A program made the position numbers and the translations under genes. DNA of 64,000 bases from contig NW_019774847.1 of the NCBI RefSeq assembly GCF_001039355.2, forward strand, positions 549,607 to 613,606, given 5' to 3'. Origin of the DNA: Lingula anatina (lineage: Eukaryota; Brachiopoda; Lingulata; Lingulida; Lingulidae). Shown here piece after piece: positions 1 to 14,900 of the stretch (position 1 is the stretch's first letter; each line of letters opens with the position of its first letter). The notes below the pieces were generated by a model. It ran no database searches. It was given only the letters and a program-made list of their open reading frames with translations, and was not told the DNA's origin.

Positions 1-41
1 CACCCCTAGATCTAGGGGCTTGTTATAATATAATTGGGATA

Positions 42-43
<2 letters not shown>

Positions 44-84
<41 letters not shown>
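44..84. repeat. TG microsatellite
   Basis: About 20 TG units in an MPRIP-like intron. Confidence 0.9.
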
Positions 85-88
<4 letters not shown>

Positions 89-2057
89 GTTCTAAAATTC
101 GGGTACATTATTGCTAGTCTCACTCTCGCATTGTAAAGTTTAACTACACATATTCATATTGGCTGAAGTAGGTGTAAAATATTAGACTTTTTGATGAATT
201 TAGCATTGGTCTAGTTGAAATTTTTGATATAAGTACCAGGCATATGGCTGTAAGACATTTTATCCAAGTGAACCCAAGCAACAACTATTACAACCTGAAT
301 TCTGTCTCCCTGTCCTCCTTGCACAATTTCCACATACTCGCCAGTCTTGTGACAGTCATTGCTATATTACATGATGTTATGTATTACATTACATATTACA
401 TTATTCAAGTACATGGTAATTTTGCATGGTTGGTGCCCCTGCTGTTACCCCAATGCTAATTAAGTTGTTTCATCAGTACAATATGTGAGCTTGATTTATA
501 TGCGCCATATTCATACATCAGAAGGTGGATCCTGTGGCCATATGGGGGTGTTTGAAAAATAAAGTTCCACTTCCCCAAGGCCTAATTAAACCATCTCTGT
601 TGGGAAAATAGTGATTTTAATGATGATATATACCTGCCATAATATAAATATAACATTTGATGAAGCCACAGGAATAGGTAATGATGAGATTGTTTTAAAC
701 TTTCACCTAGATGACAATCTTTTGAATGTCATCATTTTAGGAGAATATAATTGTTAGTTCAAAGGTATGGTAATAAAAACTTTCAGCTAGTATCTGACAA
801 GTAACATGTCTATAATGTGTTTTATGTCAGTGAAACCATATATCTTCCCCACTTATGAAATTTTCATTGCTGGTCCATAAATATTTAATGCTCTCTGTGA
901 AAATAAGCAATAAGCAATTGTATATTTGTTTTAAGTAATGCAGGCATCCTCCAACATAAATTTTGTTATCTCATGTGACTGGTATGTTTTCCAAATTCCC
1001 AATTCACTAACATAGGAAGCAATTCTTATAAACATTGTCTGGCGTTATGAACAAGAAAAAGTAAACTTTCCTGCATATATGATCATGTGTTATTTGACAA
1101 TCCAGGGATAAGTGAATGGTTTATTTTCTTCTGTTCATGCAAAATGTTTGCACTAAGTAAACATGCCAGTATTCCTCGGATTAATTGAACTTGCTGGTAT
1201 ACACACAGGTTGCAGACATTTTCTTTGCAATATCTAAACATGACTTCATTTAGCTGTGTGAAGAGATAGAAATGTTTTATTAAGCTCCTCATGTTCAGGC
1301 CGCGATATTTCTCGCACCTGAATTAAGAAAGAAATAGGAGACAGAAAAATAATGATGTGCCAGTTAAACTGGCTTCTGCAACCCCTTCACAGATTGTGTC
1401 ACATTCAGCTGAGAATCTCACCTAACACAATCACTGGCCCAGTCACTTGAATGGCTTTCTGGTATTGCTTAGTCAAGATATTGCCATGAGAAGATTTCAA
1501 GGCAAATATCGAAGTTGGTTGTTGAGAAATTTTACCAACTATAATTATATTTGCTATGTAATACATGTTACAGGTTAAAAGACCATGAAATAGCTGTTGG
1601 TGCAATTTTCTGGCACAAATGGAAATGATTCGGGAGCTGGTTGTGTTCAAGATATATATATTCATATGGTGGCGTTTGATCAATATAGATGTTAACTAGG
1701 GACAAAACTGAAGCAAAATTTACATTAATGGCACGACTTCAGTCTGGAAACAATATGCAATTAAACCATTGGTTTCATGAAAATATTTAATTCCAAAATT
1801 TATGCAATTTAAGTTGAAGCAAAGGAACTCCTGATTGAGATCACAATCTCAGAATTCTGATGAAGTGTTCAAGTCCTGACCTAGGACATGCCACTTCCTG
1901 AGTAAAATACCTGATGATGGCAACACAATGAGGAAATTGTTATCATAATGGTACTTTTTGCTGCTACATCCCAATAAGAATATTCACATTATCTGTTATC
2001 TTAGTGTCTTAACTGTTCCAAGGATATGTCTGATTTATTCTCTCTTTTTTTTTCCAG

Positions 2058-3528
2058 GTGAATACTGTCCCGCAAGGGGAAATTGATATGAACAAGTGCA
2101 CAGATGTGTTTGGGGCAGAAGAAGTCAGTACTCACCAGTTCTCCATTGCAATTGTTGTTCCCCAGAAAACTTATTATGTGAAGGGAACAAATAGGGAGGA
2201 GATCAATAGGTAATTTTTTCATGGGTATTGGTGCTGTTGAAGCTTTTGATTTCAGCTTTTATTTTTGATTTATCTCATTTTTATTTTCAAAAAAAAATTT
2301 TTTTAATAAATGAACATTTACATAGATGGATGTTATGCCTATGTGGCATGGCATGATCAACAACAACAATATTCTTTGATCAAAACTATAAAAATCCTCA
2401 GTTGATGCCATCATTTCTTTTCAAGAAAATATATGCCAAGATATTTTTTTTCAGAAATAATATGTGATGATAATGTAACAAGTAAACCAGAAAGATATTT
2501 TACATTTAATTTTATTTCTTATGTCACATAAGCTACAACAGTCATAGTTGAAGTTTGTATCCCCTTTTGTTGTTCACCAGAATACGCAACAGGATGCATT
2601 GTGCATACTCACATCCATGCGCAAACATTCGTTTGACATTGAGCTTACATGACAGTGTTGGGCACCAGATTTGGGCTGTTTACATTGCTAAAACCGGTTT
2701 TTCATTTCCAAAAAGGTCCATTGTCAGTTTTATAACCCAAACTCGGTTGGTGTCTAACAACTCTTTTGTGAGTTGGATAACAAGTCCACAGGTCTCCAAC
2801 TAAATTAAGATATTTGAGACAGCTTTTAGAGAGAAGGGACAAAAGCTGGTTGTGTTTGGAATATACAAATCTCTTCACTATTTTTTGTGTGGAAGGGTGG
2901 TTAGAAATTGCTACCTACCAGATATTGGTATAAAAAGGGAAGGCAACACTCTGTCATACATTGTCTTTCTTAATTATAAAAAAAAATCTGTACCATATTT
3001 TTGATAATGATTTTTACTTGAGCTCTAGAAGCATTGGGGTTTTTTTATTCCATGATAATGAGGCCTCTTTACTAACACAAGAATGTAAGTAATATATTGA
3101 TTCTATCTTTGAGTGCTGTTGCCTTTGTTTACGAAACAAAACATAATAGCATCTTTTTTCATCAGCACTGTGTGCTTTTTCTTAGTGGTGGATAGAATTG
3201 TGTGTGCCTGTCAAAAGTAAACAGTTCCCACTTCACGATTCACTGCACAGGTGACTTCTGCAATATCGAGGCATGCATACGTAAGCATTTCAATGTCTGG
3301 GTCTCCGCAGTAGTGCAGCTGGTTTACTTGAAGCCAAAATTATCCAGAAATTATACAAGAAAGAATTATTCAAGTAAGTATAGAGTTTAATTCATCTTTG
3401 TTTTTGTGTTGTTGACCACTAGGTGGCATGATGTGTTGGTGATGTACCCGCGGAGTATTAAGACCAAGCACAGGCGTGCCCCGACTTTCCCCATACCACA
3501 GCCAGTGGCAAACTTATCAGCAAAACAG
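2058..3528 (+). CDS. MPRIP: First PH domain, C-terminal half (two exons)
   Basis: Exon 2058-2209 reads VNTVPQGEIDMNKCTDVFGA and continues into YYVKGTNREEINR. Exon 3423-3528 continues with WHDVLVMYPRSIKTKH and ends at AKQ before a GTAAGA donor. The split codon AG|G (Arg) joins them. The second exon opens with the conserved Trp of the last PH helix. The pattern matches the first PH domain of MPRIP (PQG.I....CTDV ... W...L.VYPR). The N-terminal strands of this domain must lie upstream of position 1. Bases 1-2057 are an intron with no exon I can support. Confidence 0.85.
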
Positions 3529-6500
3529 GTAAGATGAACCATCTTGTCTTCTGTTGACCCAGTAACATGGTGCTGATATACCTTGGACATAATGCATCAA
3601 GGTGATTTGAAATTATTTAAAAACTAAAAAAAAGAGAATTCTGTTATGTGACATGAGATGCCTGACCTGATTATGAGTATATACCGTGTTTAATAATTTA
3701 TTTGGCTTTATATTTTGTGTGTATTGGTGCTGTATTGCATAATGTTTGTGTTTGGTGAGGAACGTGATGGGGCCTCGGGCGTATTTATGAGTAAAGTGAA
3801 GAGTTACACAGCAGGTATACGTACTTGTGTTTGTTAAGCCAGTATTTTATCATCCTGTCTCAGACATAGAAAAATCCAATTGACACTTTTCTATTTTAGA
3901 AATCTTTAAGTTTTGTTTAAAAGTTTATCGTGAGTTGGTCTCCTCGGACAGTGTGACTTGTGTCTCAGTAGCAAAGGCACAAGTCCCCTGCTTTATCCAC
4001 TCTTATATCACACTGCCATTTTATGGTGCAAGGCATTGCAGTACAAATACCAGATATTGTAATATATCCTGGGGAAAAACAGAGGAAGTCTAGCAGTCTA
4101 GATTACTCAAAACATATGTGGTGAAGTTTTGTCTGGTTTCACTCACCAAATCATGACTTTTTGTTCAGCAGTCTAGGCCACCACTACATAACTATGATGA
4201 TTTTTTTTTTCAATTAGGCATTCCTGATATGTTTATTTGAATGGATTGTTATTACAAATCAATAAAAACTTTCCATATCGTGACTTCTGCATATGACTGG
4301 TATTGATTATTGATCTTCGTTGTACAGAAGACTATCAAATAATTTCATTGAGCTGTAAAATTCCAGTTGTAGCATTGTGCGAGACAATTGCTAAAAGTTT
4401 TTTTAATTAAGCCATTTGTACTTGCATCAGTTGTTTCCATTATTTGGTAAATGTTATTGTTATTGCCAGATGTTATGCTAGAATGATCTGGTAAGCAGCG
4501 ATACTAGAAATTGCCTTCATGGATTTTGTTCAAGATCACATGGGTAAATATTATTATCATGATAAGTGATTGAAATTCTTGGCCTCCATGATTCCCTGAC
4601 TCAAAACATTTGAAGGTTGACTGATAGCAGATTCTGATTTGTCTAGTTTTCAATGAATAAACGTAAAAGAAACTTAAGTGAATGAATTTTGGTAAGTGAA
4701 TTACATTTACAATTAAAAGCAAGTGGATTTAATTTAAATAAATGAACTACAAAAATACTTTTATTTCTATATACAGGACTCAGTAGATTAACCTAAAATA
4801 TTTTGTCAAATTAGATTCATATTTGAAGCTAAACAATAAAAAAAATTTAAATAAGTTTTAAGATGTCCAAGTTTATTTGACCTTGGGGGGAAGGTTAAGC
4901 ACTAGAAAATGACAGACAGTAGTTTGTTACTTGTATTTTTTTCAACAAAATTTTGTAAACTCCCTTTAGGCATTTAGCAAAACTGCTACATACTAACATG
5001 GGTTACTCCATTTGGCACAGAAACAAGTTTCAGTCAACAGTAAGGGGCAGCCTATATTATTGATGGTATGATTAAATACCTTACATTTTTAATACACACA
5101 CATACCCAAGTTCAAATACAAATAGTAGAAAGATACGGGCTCTTGGGTTTATCAGTTCAGATGTTTTAGGTTACGTGACCACTATGCCAAGACTGCACAC
5201 AAAAGACATTCTTTCTTTTCATATATTACACTAAAACATTTTTACCACACAAAAGGTACATGAATAAAAAGGGGAAAGACTAGATATGTTTTGCTTCTCT
5301 ATCTTTTAGATGTGTAGCAGGAGTGCTGGACCATCACCTGTTTACTTACTAGCATTACCCATTCAATATCAATTTATTTGCTCTGTTGGCTTTTTTCATA
5401 CATGGTTAAATTGTGTAGTGCAATTTTTTGCAAACTTTTTTCATAGCAAGTTTGCATTCCTCCACCTACATGTATGTTGATGCATTCAAATCACATTTTG
5501 AAGCAAATTTAGTAAACATATGTAGCTTATATTTTTTTGGTCTTAAAAACAGAAGAATCATTGTCACTGCCTTCAAATATCTTCTACTATGACTGCATTG
5601 ATTTTAATTCAAAGTGCATCATGTTTTGGAATTCACCAAATGATAAGAAATACAAGATACAATATTGGAAGATAGTGGAACATTGGCACTTTTTTTTTTT
5701 TTGCATTAAACTATGTTTAATTTATGTGATGCCCTCATTTTATAAGGAATTATGGTAATTTGGTGGCAAAATGGAAGACTAATTATAACTAGAACTTGAC
5801 AATGTATCAGACAGTATACTAGATTAATCCATATGACTTTATAGTAAAAAATATGTTAAAGTAATACGTGCATAAGGAAAGAATTTTAGAATAAAAACTG
5901 CATAGGCTTATCGAAATTTTTTTTTCTGCAAGCAGGTGTCTGCAGAATTCCAAGCCTATCTTTGTTATCGAGTCGAATTGCTTAATGGCGTAATGGACAC
6001 ATCTATGTAGCAATAAACATTCCCTTATTATATGAAATTTAGCCATTGGCAAAGATTTTGAAAAAAAAATTCCAGTGTGAGCCCAAGCTTAAGGCCTTTT
6101 TTGACTTGTGGATTGTTAGAAGACCAAATGGTATCCAAGGGTGTTATTAAAATTCATGTGCGGATTGTTCTACCTGGTAGGGGGCTGTGACATGAATTTA
6201 TGATGAAGCATTGTCTGTCATTATGTGGTAGAACTCTGTTCTTGTCATGTCAGAGGGTCTTTGATAGATGTCCTGTGATAGAGACTGTGCAGCCTGCATG
6301 AAATTGGAGCAAAATGTGCCGAGGTTGTTTGTATAGTATCTTTTTTGGCAAGAAAAAGCGGAGACAGAAGAAGGTGAAAGAGGAGTTCCATTTTTTTTTT
6401 TAATCTGTATTTTGAGATGTTAAAACTGAATATTTTTTCAACAACTGTCATAACAAGACAGATGTGTCTTCACCTGTCTTTAAAATGTGAGATGAATGAT

Positions 6501-8902
6501 ATGCTAGTGAATATAACTGTGGTAAAGACATACATATAAAATGTATTTAAAAAAGGAAGTTGATAAACATAATGTGGTGTATTAGTCATGGGGTCGTGGG
6601 AGATATGGCATTGATGTAACATCAAAAAAAAAGGATGTCATTATAATTCAGTATTTGCATTCCTTGGCTTATCTTTTCAGCCCCTGAACAAGAGTCGCAG
6701 TGTTCCTGGTGACACGTCCACAAACGGCTCAGCTGAGAATAGTTCATCTGCCAGCGATCAAGAGGCAGACAAACCTCCTCCATTACCTCCCCGCCAACGC
6801 TACAACTCCTCGTATCACCCCAAGGTGCAGGACTGGGAGGAAGAAGAGAAAGAGAACAAACCAGAGGACATATTTGATATCAGCCCTGGGAAGGCTATTG
6901 ATTATGAACAAAGTAAAAGGAGAGAAAAGGAAAGAGAAAAGGAAAAAGAAGACTATTTACCTCCTGAGATAGATCTAGTCAGAACAAAGAGTGAACATAG
7001 CCTGGCATCATCTGGGAGTTCTAGGAGCACACCTGAACCCACAGGACCTCTTTATTTTAGGAGTATACGCAGCTTGAAAAATAAAGACAAGGGAGTGAAT
7101 CGTGAACTAAGAAAAAGTCGAAGTCTTCATGACTTAACTTCTGACGATCCTGCAGAGGAAGTGCCTTCAAGTAATCTGTTGAAATACCGCAGCAGGTCAC
7201 GGGACGATATCAGTAATCTTGGTCGCTCGGGGGACTCACTGAACAGGTGGGCATCAATGGAGGGGCTGGAAGGAGATGGGGACCACTCTGATGGAGCAGG
7301 TGCTAAACCCAAAACCTTTTTTGAATCCTTGATGAATCCAGAGCCACCGAAACAAAAACCTCCCCAAAAAGGACGTTCCCATAGTGCCTACCTCAAACTC
7401 GCCAGTATCCCCAGAGCCAAGCACATTGACCAGTATGTCCCCAATGAACAAAAACAGTCTGCAGCCAGGAAGAAAAGTGCACCGGATTTAACTTTTGGTA
7501 TGACGTCCCTTGTAGGACGCAACAAGAGACCAAATGGTAGTTTTAGCACAACATCTAGTCTGCCACAAAATGGTAAAGATTCTTCAGCTGTGTCTAGTCC
7601 AAAACCCCACACATCACAGTCCAATACTCCCAGTGAACGCACTGCAGCTTATATTTCCAGTTCGACCCCTCGGCCATATGTAAGTTTAGCAGATAGAGAA
7701 AGGGAATACAGGGCCCGTAAGGATTCTTGTTCTTCTACAGATTCCCTGCGACGTTATGATGCTCGTTTAAGTAATGGCTCTGGAAGTGACAGGGGAACCC
7801 CAACAGGAATACTGAAGGGGTCATCCCCTCCACTATCAGCGTCTCCCCCCACCTCTGCCTCTATGAGTCGAGGAGATCTGCACAATAGAGGGCCACTAAG
7901 GAATGAAACAGATGAGTTAAAGGTAAACCTGACCTGAGTACCATATTGTAAAATTGTAAATTGAGGTGATCTAAAAACCTAAATGGTTGAAAGCTGCAAA
8001 TGATAAGATTTCTGTATTTTAAGAGTTTTTGTAAGGGCCCTTTTCTCTATTTTGATATTTAATCTTTTCGAGATAATAGAATGAAATAGGATTTCCTTGT
8101 CTATTTACAGATGGCTCGCACCAGCAGTGAGCGCAAGCAATACCTGTCTAACCAGCTTACTGCAGTTGCTGCCCCACCATCATCGAAATCTAAATCTGAA
8201 GAACAGACACCCAGTTTAGATGTAAGTTCTTATGACACTATATAGCCAGACACAGACTTAAACTTAAACCAGTTTGTCTCGGGATGAAAATTACACAAAG
8301 CCAGGTTGAATAAGTTTTTTTATCAGAAATTCAAAACACAAGTATTCTTTACCTCAGTTTATGACTTTATTTTATTTTAAATTCATTATTTAGTTGTTTA
8401 CGTTTTTGTTGGGGTGACATTTTGCTTTTTTACAATTTTAAATTTAATGTATATCCGTAATTTTTGGAAGAGTTTTTTCTTTAATCAAATATTACAGAAA
8501 AAGGGATAAGGATTATATAACTAAACATCATTTTAGTAAAATTATATGATTTGACACTATATATACAAAAGTTAACATTGCTAGGGGTCTTAGATGTAGG
8601 GCCATGATATAAACTGTGGTTGATGTGTCACTGAGGAACTTCCTTCAATTTGGATCTTACATGGTTTCTGTCAACCACAGAAAAACCACTGAATGCATAA
8701 GTTGGATCTCATTTACTTCACCAGATGATCAGATTGCTTAACATGGGATTTAGGGTTCAAAGGGGTAGGGGGGGGGGGGTGGAGTTCCCTGTGTAATGTG
8801 ATCATCTGGTGATCCAAAGTCTTCTGTTAGTCATCTGTTAATGTCATTTAGTCTATAACTAGTCTGCCGTGAATTTCCTCTTTTGCCGTGAGTTTTTATT
8901 TA

Positions 8903-8954
<52 letters not shown>

Positions 8955-11900
8955 CAACATGTTTGCATGCATGTGCATTTGTGTGTATGACAACAAATAA
9001 CTGAAAAGGTTGAATGGAGTAACTGTTTATGAGCAAAGTATTACAAACTTTTGCTTTACTTTCCTTGTAGGATTTGATGTTCACCAAGAAAGGCTGGTTG
9101 CTGATGCTGGCCTCTAATGGAAAGGAGTGGGTGAAGCACTGGTTTGTTCTCAGTGGCAATGCCCTCAAGTACTTCAGGGATGCCAAGGCAGAGGATGCTA
9201 ACTTCATGAGTGGGGTGATTGACCTGTCTACCTGCTATGAACTGGCTGAGGTGCCAGAGGCCAAGAATTATGGCTTTCGTCTCAAGGTTAGCAGAAAGGA
9301 GTGATGTTATATATTTGCGGCTTTTGTTTTTCATCTTTGTTCAGCTCGTTTATAGCTCTCTCTCATTTACTCGTCTTAACCTTTTTGTCTGATTTATATT
9401 ACAATGCATTATTATAACACAGGTCAAGAACTTTGAATTTGTTACACATTGATAACTGTTCATTTTTAAGGTGAGATAAGTCTGGTGTAAAGTTTTTAAT
9501 TTCTAATTCTACTGAAGTTCCTGAAGTTATATTATTGTATACAAAGATGATGGAAATACGTTCAATGGACTTTTAAGTTTAAAATTGAATTTTGAAAAAT
9601 TAAAATTCCTAAATCAGTTGCTTTTGACTTTATCCAGTCTTTTGTTAGTCAGGGCTTTTCTTGTCTATTTTTCAGACCACAGGTGGAGATTTCACACTGT
9701 CTGCCATGACTGCTGGGATCCGCACAAACTGGATGCAGGCAGTTCAGAAGTGTGCAGACACCAACACAGATGGCAAGTCCACACTGGACAGTGCACCCTC
9801 CATCACCTCAATGAGCCTGGAATCCTGGGCCAGTCGACTGAAAAGTTTGACAGCGAAAAGCGAAGGCTCGAACCATGTGGGCCAGGTTCGCAGAAGGTCT
9901 GATAATGAGGAGAGCAAGTCTAACAGTAGACACTATAGCGATGATGACTCTGACTTCCCTGGGATGAGGCTGTACCGCAGGCAGTCCAGAGACTCGCCTC
10001 CACGGAGAAAGACCATTGGCTCAGAGAGAGAAAGGGAAGCCATCGCTGATGCTGCCAAGACAGCCTCCCAGGCCAAGCACCCTGTTTATAAAAGGCGAAC
10101 GAGCAGTGATGAAGATGATGGAGAAACATCAGACACCAAGGAGGAAGTTGTAGAAGAAAGAACAGAATTTTTACAAGAAATTACAGATCTGGAAAAGAAT
10201 ATAAGTGGTTTAGCCCAAAGGGCTCAGGAGGAAAACAGACGCGCTCGCTCAGAGTCCAGTGAAAGGGAGTTGAGCAAGACAGAAGAAGAAAAAAGTGACT
10301 CTGAGAGTTCGGGCAGCTTAAGTGACACAAAGACTTTTCACTTTCGAAACTCAAGCGATGATCTTGAGAAAGAACTGGATCGCCGAGATGGCCTGCAGAG
10401 AAGATCCAAGTCTCCAGCTAATAAAGCTCCCAGTGCCAAAGTTTTGGAGAAGTCAAGATCTAAATCTCCGAAGCCCAGGTTAAGATCCAGATCGCCAGGT
10501 TCTAAGGCAAAGTTACGTCAGGCTGTAAAGGAAGAGGAAGTGGAAACACTTGAGGCTGGTGCAGACTCAGCAGAGGCTGCCTCGAATATAAGACAGGATT
10601 CAGCAGAAAAGGTACATAAAGTAGGAACATGAATGGAACCAATTTTTGTCTCAAAATTCCTAAAGTATACTAGTATTGTAAATATTTCTCTCAGCGCTTT
10701 GATTATATTTGAAGTGTGTTACTTAATGGTAAGAAATTTTAATATTAAACATATTTCTTCATAAAATATGATCAAAATTTATTATTATTTTACATATTTT
10801 TATACACATTATTGGAAATATTGGCTCCTGATTAACCTTATCAGTTTTTGTAGAAATTTTGCAGTGTGTTACTTTTAATGTGTAATTGATATTAAATAAT
10901 TAAGATATCAAAGAAAGAACCTACCTAACATGGCAAAACAGGTCCAATTGATTTATGCAACAATATGATCATAATTTTTAATATTAAATAAGAACATTGA
11001 TATTCAAATTTTGTTTTTCTTCGCAGACTGAAGAGCCCACTATAAGTGCCAACTACCCTGGGTCTCTACTATCACAAAAAACAAAAGACGGAGAAACCAT
11101 CTTAGTCGAACTTCTAGAAGCAGAGGTTAGTTTTATACTAAATCTGATCAATTGTTAAAAGTTTTAGAGAAAACAAGGAGACAATCTTGTTTTTAGTGAT
11201 ATCTGGTGTACTGTGAAAAAACACAAGTGCATATGATATGTCCCTATAGATTATATCTATAAGAAGTTGAAACCTGAAATATTTTGTCACCATGTCCAGC
11301 ATACAGAAGGTCAGTTGTGATGTGAGGTCAAGACTTCAGTGACATGTATCTTGTTATCATAATTGTCTCTATGTATTAACTTGCTGATGTGGGAGAGTGC
11401 ATGCGTATGCATGAAAACTGAATGTCCTTATTTATTTACATAATAATCATTTATGCATAATTATATAAGTTAATATGTTACAAGCTTTTTTCTGTCAATC
11501 ATATTTATTTTCATTTCTCCCTAACTGTCAGATATCAAATCATCCTGTTATAATTCTTGATATTTCTTTTAACTGTTGGTGATTGTTGGTGGAATGAGGG
11601 TTTGAGTTTGTCTGTACAGTGTTACATTGTATTGTAACAGTGTTGGAAGGAGAGGGAGATCTTATATTTCTATATGAGATGAGCAGTGATTCTCTTTTCT
11701 TTTTTCCCCCAATTTAAATTTTATTTAATTCCAAATTCTATCCAGTATGCTCTGTTTTTTATGTGACATATATGAATGATAAGCCAACACTTTGGCAACT
11801 CTTGATAAATGAATCTTAAAATGATTTTCTTTAAAACTGCTCTTTTGACATTCACTTCTTTTCATAATCCTATGAAATGTAGTATTATGCACAATCATTT

Positions 11901-14900
11901 TTCTTTAGACTGTTTATCGCAACCCAAACTATGTAAAAGTTCAAATCTGAAGTTCTGCACCATTATCTCGAAAAAATATATTCAAAAACATACCATCTAC
12001 AAATGATTCTCTCCAAAATGCTCATTGCACTTCTGTTGTATATAAAGATATCAGTGAGTTATGAACAAAGTATCAGTGAGTTATGGACAAAGTATAAGAT
12101 CTTCACCTCTCTTCCCCCCTGGCATGCCAATCCAGCTGTCCTTAACCATAATAATTAACCCCCCAGGTGGCAGCAGATACAGACTCTGATAATGACGCAG
12201 ATGATGAGTCTGACACGGAGTCCATGGCGGAGGAGATAGAGGAGAGGGTATGTCATAGGCAGGGAACTGTAGCTGTAGTGAGGGGATGTTTTTTTGCTTG
12301 TACAACCACCTGCATGAAATGTTATGTCAGACTCCTGCTGTCTTTGTTGTAATGAAAGTTGTTCTTTTCAAAATGTTTTTTTTTAACATGATGTATATTA
12401 TTGCGCAAATTTATGTTTTTTGTTTTTTGTTTTTAATATATATATATTTTATGGAACTTGTGAAGTGAACTTCAAAACATGTTCTGTTAAGTCTCTGCAA
12501 AATGAAGCTGATTTGTTGTTGAATAAATTGCAATTTACTGCAATTTTTGGACTGAGCTTTTCCAATTCTAATTGTGCAGCATACCCTGATGCTTTTGCTC
12601 ATAATTAGATAAATGTTGCAGTTTGTAGCTTTTAGGATTGGTGTGTTATTTGCGGTTTGAGGATCATGTTAGTTTAGATCTTTTCAACAACACTCTGGGC
12701 TTGTTGGTGAGGCAGTAAATGAACACAGATTCTAAACTGCTGATCAGTCTAAACACAAGTCCCAGGGCAAAGTCACTAACATTGTGCCATATTTCAGAAT
12801 GCTTTATTTGGTGCCAGGTTTTCTAGTATTTTTGTAAAAATTGAATGTTTCTTATTTGTTTTTACATTAGAAAGGTTTGATTTTATATAAGGTTTTTATC
12901 ATTGGCAGCTTCTTGACTTGTGTAGCTTAGTTTTGGTTTTGGTTTTGTTGGTTTGTTTTGGTTGTATTCACAATACTAGTAGATTCCCCCTACCTCATCT
13001 TTAATGCCAGCTTGCTTCACAACCACTGGGCATTAAAAAATAGAATTTTAGTTCTTTGAGTTTTTTAAAAATAATTTATGATTATTTTATGAAAATAAGA
13101 CACACTAGATACACCACAGGAAAATATAATAAATATAGATTTTTTAGAAGTTGAACTTCATACACGCAGCTGTTGTTTTTTATTTTACCCAAACAATTGT
13201 TTCACATTTCTTTATCTTGAATGAGGGAAATATGTGGGTTTGAGGGCATCTTTCCCTTGGTCCCAGACTCCTGAGAGAGTTTGGTTTTAGAGATAAGAAA
13301 AATATCAAGACCACCATGCTGCAGATTGCTTTGCTCTTGTGCTTGCTTGTAACAAAATTTAGAGTCATTGGTGTATCTTACAGCTTATGTCTTTTATGGA
13401 ATATATTCAACAATCCCGTTTCATTTGCTCCATCAATTAAGTATAACACTTGGAACCTAGGTGGCAGCACAAGAGATTGGCACCTAGGAGTCAGCACTTC
13501 CCCCCTCCCAAAAACCCCATATTGACTAACACACACTGCTTTGCTTTACCAACTTTAATCACATGGTAATACTTCCTTTTGTTACAACAGTCATATCTTG
13601 CAACTAATTCAGCTCTTCCCAGACTTACCTGTTATTGCTGAACCTACAAAATGACTAATGAGTTAACAAAATGATTGACTTTTTTGAATGGGAAGGTAAA
13701 AGATGTAAAAAAAAAATTGGAAGAATTACCATAGTCTGTTAGAGTCACCTGTCTCTGTCCTTGAGTTTCTTTTAGTAGGTTGTGGTTTTAGTTTTGTGCA
13801 CTCAGCATGCTTTGTTACCCCCTCTGTTTCTTCTAGGTTCGTTTGTTAGTTGCTAGCGTTCATTCTGTGTCCCATTCTTGGTCAACCCAGGTTGAATCTC
13901 TCAAGGCTCAGCTTGAACACACGCAGCACCAGCTCATCAAGATGCATGACAACAACAGCGACTTAAAGGCGCACCTCCATTCCATTAAAAGGGACCATAA
14001 GGACTCCTTGGATGACCTGGAGAATGAACAGAATCGCTATCTGTCCCAGGTGAGAGGGAGACCTGCTGGATACCCAGTCTCATTCAAATGCCACTCTACC
14101 TTATCCCCATCCCAAGAATATCTGACAGTGGACAGGTTTCCTGTGATTCAACCAATCAGCAGGGCAGCTGTAGTGCTTTTAAGGAGCTGAAATATGGGCT
14201 TCTAAGGAATTCTGTGATTGGATGAAAAACATGGGTCATTTGCAATAGCTTCTTGTGGATCGCTGTCAGATGTTCTTGGATAAAGTTCAAGATTCTGAAC
14301 ATCAGGATTTATTCAGATTAAATGTACCCATCCTTGTACTCCTACTCTCTGTGAGTCTGTGCACTCTTCTAGAGAAATTGAAAATGACACCTTTTCAAAA
14401 ATTTCACATTTTGGGTAAATCGGTCAATAATTTTGTTACTGAAAATAACTTTTTTTTTTGTATTTACCATTTTATCTCTATCTCTTCCCTGTACTGGCAT
14501 GATGAATGAGGTCCCCACACGATTTACAGGGATTTGTAGGCCTCTGATTACAGATATGAAATTGTGCATCCTTTTTTCCCTGAGAAAACAGCTTTTGCTT
14601 ATTGCTGCTGATATATGGAATGTTTGCTCATCTACAAACTCCTACTCCTATATGTATTTTACCTATTCTTCCTATATATATTTTAGTCCCTCCATTGCTA
14701 GAAAAATCCTTGCAGCTCCTTTTTTACCATCTGAGGATCTAAGCCTCATATTCCTCATACGTTTCTGTGTACTGGTAGTAGCTTTCTCAAAAAAGCTGTA
14801 GATGTATTTCTCCTATACTTTTATGTGATTTTCTCTGTTGTTATTGTTTGTCTATGAATGTACATGTTGTATATGCATGGGAAGAGCATAGTCTGGTGTG

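Noticed and set aside
1-2057. Possible upstream exon of the first PH domain
   Set aside because: No stretch with flanking splice sites gave PH-like sequence; treated as intron.
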